Assembly (NCBI RefSeq): GCF_900102965.1
Contig: NZ_FNGM01000029.1
Span: 1-64,000 of the forward strand
Direction: 5' to 3'
DNA: 64,000 bases
From: Paenibacillus jilunlii
GTDB taxonomy: Bacteria; Bacillota; Bacilli; Paenibacillales; Paenibacillaceae
The first letter of the stretch is position 1, and every line of letters starts with the position of its first letter. The notes below the pieces were generated by a model, which searched no databases, had not been told where the DNA came from, and saw nothing but the letters and a program-made list of their open reading frames with translations. Below, in pieces: positions 62,851 to 64,000 of the stretch. The translations under genes were made by a program, and so were the position numbers.

Positions 62851-63807
62851 TCACTGCCTCATCGTGACAGGCACGTGAATGCTCTGCAGCAGCTTCTGCA
62901 GCAGGGTGTCCACATTGACATTGTCCAGACGCGACTCCGGACGCAGCAGAATACGGTGCCCCAGGGCATAAGGGGTCAGAATCTTCACATCATCAGGCAG
63001 CACATAATCACGTTCCTGCAGGAACGCATAAGCCTTGCAGGCCATCATGAACGAGAGGGAGGCCCGGGGACTTGCCCCGAGCAGCACCAGCGGGTGCTCC
63101 CGGGTCTGCCGGACCACATCCAGCAGATAATTCAGGACAGGATCACTGATATAGACGGAACGGATTTCCTCCTGAATGGCTGCAATCTGGTCCATACCGG
63201 TCACTGGAGTCAGCCTGTCCACCGGCTGGCCCTCCTGATGGCTCATCAGCAGATTCTTCTCGGTACCGGCATCCGGATAACCCAGGCTGATCCGCAGCAT
63301 AAAGCGGTCAAGCTGGGCTTCCGGCAGCGTATAGGTGCCTTCGAAGTCAATCGGATTCTGCGTCGCGCAGAGCATGAACGGATGCGGAAGCGGATACGTC
63401 TCTCCATCTACAGTAACGTTCCGCTCTTCCATCACTTCAAGCAGTGCAGACTGCGTTTTGGTGGTGGCGCGGTTGATCTCATCGGCAAGAAGAATATTGG
63501 TCATGACCGGGCCCGGACGAAAATGGAACATTTCATCGCGCGGATGATAGACGGACACCCCGGTGATATCGCTTGGCAGTATATCCGGATTGCACTGAAT
63601 CCGGCGGTATTCACCGGACATAGATCTTGACAGCGCCCGTATAAGCTGGGTTTTGCCCGTTCCCGGCACATCTTCAATCAGAACATGTCCGCCAGCCAGC
63701 AGAGCAGTCAGCAGCAGCTCTATTTCAAATGATTTACCGAGGATGCAGGATTCCAGATTATTGCGTACAGCGTTCATAATTTGCATGGATTCTTGACTTA
63801 CGGGCAT
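62851..63807 (-). CDS. MoxR-family AAA+ ATPase
   Basis: A 318-residue ATPase with Walker A EDVPGTGKT (46-54), Walker B ILLADEINRA (D109, E110), sensor 1 in LCATQNPIDFEGTYTLPEAQLDRF and the C-terminal lid with LGASPRASLSFM. MoxR proteins act as chaperones that load or activate partners carrying von Willebrand A domains, here probably the DUF58 protein. AGGAGG lies before the ATG. It is first in the operon. Confidence 0.95.
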   Translation of the reverse strand: MPVSQESMQIMNAVRNNLESCILGKSFEIELLLTALLAGGHVLIEDVPGTGKTQLIRALSRSMSGEYRRIQCNPDILPSDITGVSVYHPRDEMFHFRPGPVMTNILLADEINRATTKTQSALLEVMEERNVTVDGETYPLPHPFMLCATQNPIDFEGTYTLPEAQLDRFMLRISLGYPDAGTEKNLLMSHQEGQPVDRLTPVTGMDQIAAIQEEIRSVYISDPVLNYLLDVVRQTREHPLVLLGASPRASLSFMMACKAYAFLQERDYVLPDDVKILTPYALGHRILLRPESRLDNVNVDTLLQKLLQSIHVPVTMRQ

Positions 63808-63952
63808 ATGGGGTAATCCTCCTATGTCAGAATAAGCAGTAATACTTACATTTTACATGATTAGGGACCCCAAAGTACATTATTGGAAATAACGATCTTT
63901 AAGATACGCAGGCAGACCCGTCTCCAAAAATATATAACTCGTATGAAGGAAA

Positions 63953-63981
63953 ATTATACTTTTAATAGAAAGTATTATGAA
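63953..63981 (-). promoter_or_regulatory. Candidate promoter of the moxR operon
   Basis: On the minus strand TTCATA (63981-63976), a 17-bp spacer and TATAAT (63958-63953), about 145 bp ahead of the moxR start. The -35 is weak (4 of 6). Confidence 0.5.
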
Positions 63982-64000
63982 TCCTGGTTTTGCAAAATGT

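Overview
The window looks like chromosomal DNA of a Paenibacillus-type Firmicute. The evidence is the conserved order yqeG-yqeH-aroE-yhbY-nadD-yqeK-rsfS, strong AGGAGG-type ribosome binding sites with some GTG and TTG starts, YesM/YesN-type sensor and regulator pairs, CUT1 sugar ABC importers beside glycosidases, and an S-layer-anchored glycosidase. Nearly all calls rest on protein motifs read by eye; no database search was possible. No rRNA, tRNA or CRISPR array was seen.

Layout. 0-0.3 kb: edge of an IS3-family element. 0.5-7 kb: a membrane-bound AraC regulator and a 1298-residue surface GH27 glycosidase with CcpA-like sites. 7.1-8.0 kb: a long non-coding repeat zone. 8-16.1 kb: regulators and transport (three MarR proteins, a 14-helix drug exporter, a CBS protein, a TetR-controlled ABC exporter, a ROK protein). 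16.1-20.9 kb: a DUF6138-like protein, a CapA-like protein, a PhzF-like protein and a small membrane protein. 21.7-33.7 kb: a glycan utilisation locus reading leftwards (YesM kinase, YesN regulator, solute-binding protein, two permeases, GH130, GH106-like). 34.2-39.1 kb: an SGNH hydrolase, gene remnants and a noticeably AT-rich island (VOC, DUF3888, TetR, aldo/keto reductase). 39.5-41.1 kb: an RRNPP-type regulator overlapping a gene for a small exported peptide, probably a quorum-sensing pair. 41.2-43.9 kb: a YhgE/Pip protein. 45.2-52.5 kb: an arabinoside locus (solute-binding protein, two permeases, GH51, GH43) with a divergent ArsR-like regulator. 52.9-59.3 kb: the yqe housekeeping cluster. 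59.4-63.8 kb: a MoxR ATPase, DUF58 and transglutaminase operon.

The least explained part is the intergenic DNA. Six or more arrays of unrelated sequence share an exact 51-bp spacing, each unit usually centred on a short inverted repeat. Two arrays of one family show the same 51-62-51 spacing although they lie 10 kb apart in opposite orientation. A further array has 20 units of exactly 10 bp. Two fold-back elements (259 and 194 bp) have 16-bp terminal inverted repeats that differ between copies but match perfectly within each copy, which is covariation. These, together with the peptide-signalling pair, are the best candidates for undescribed biology here.
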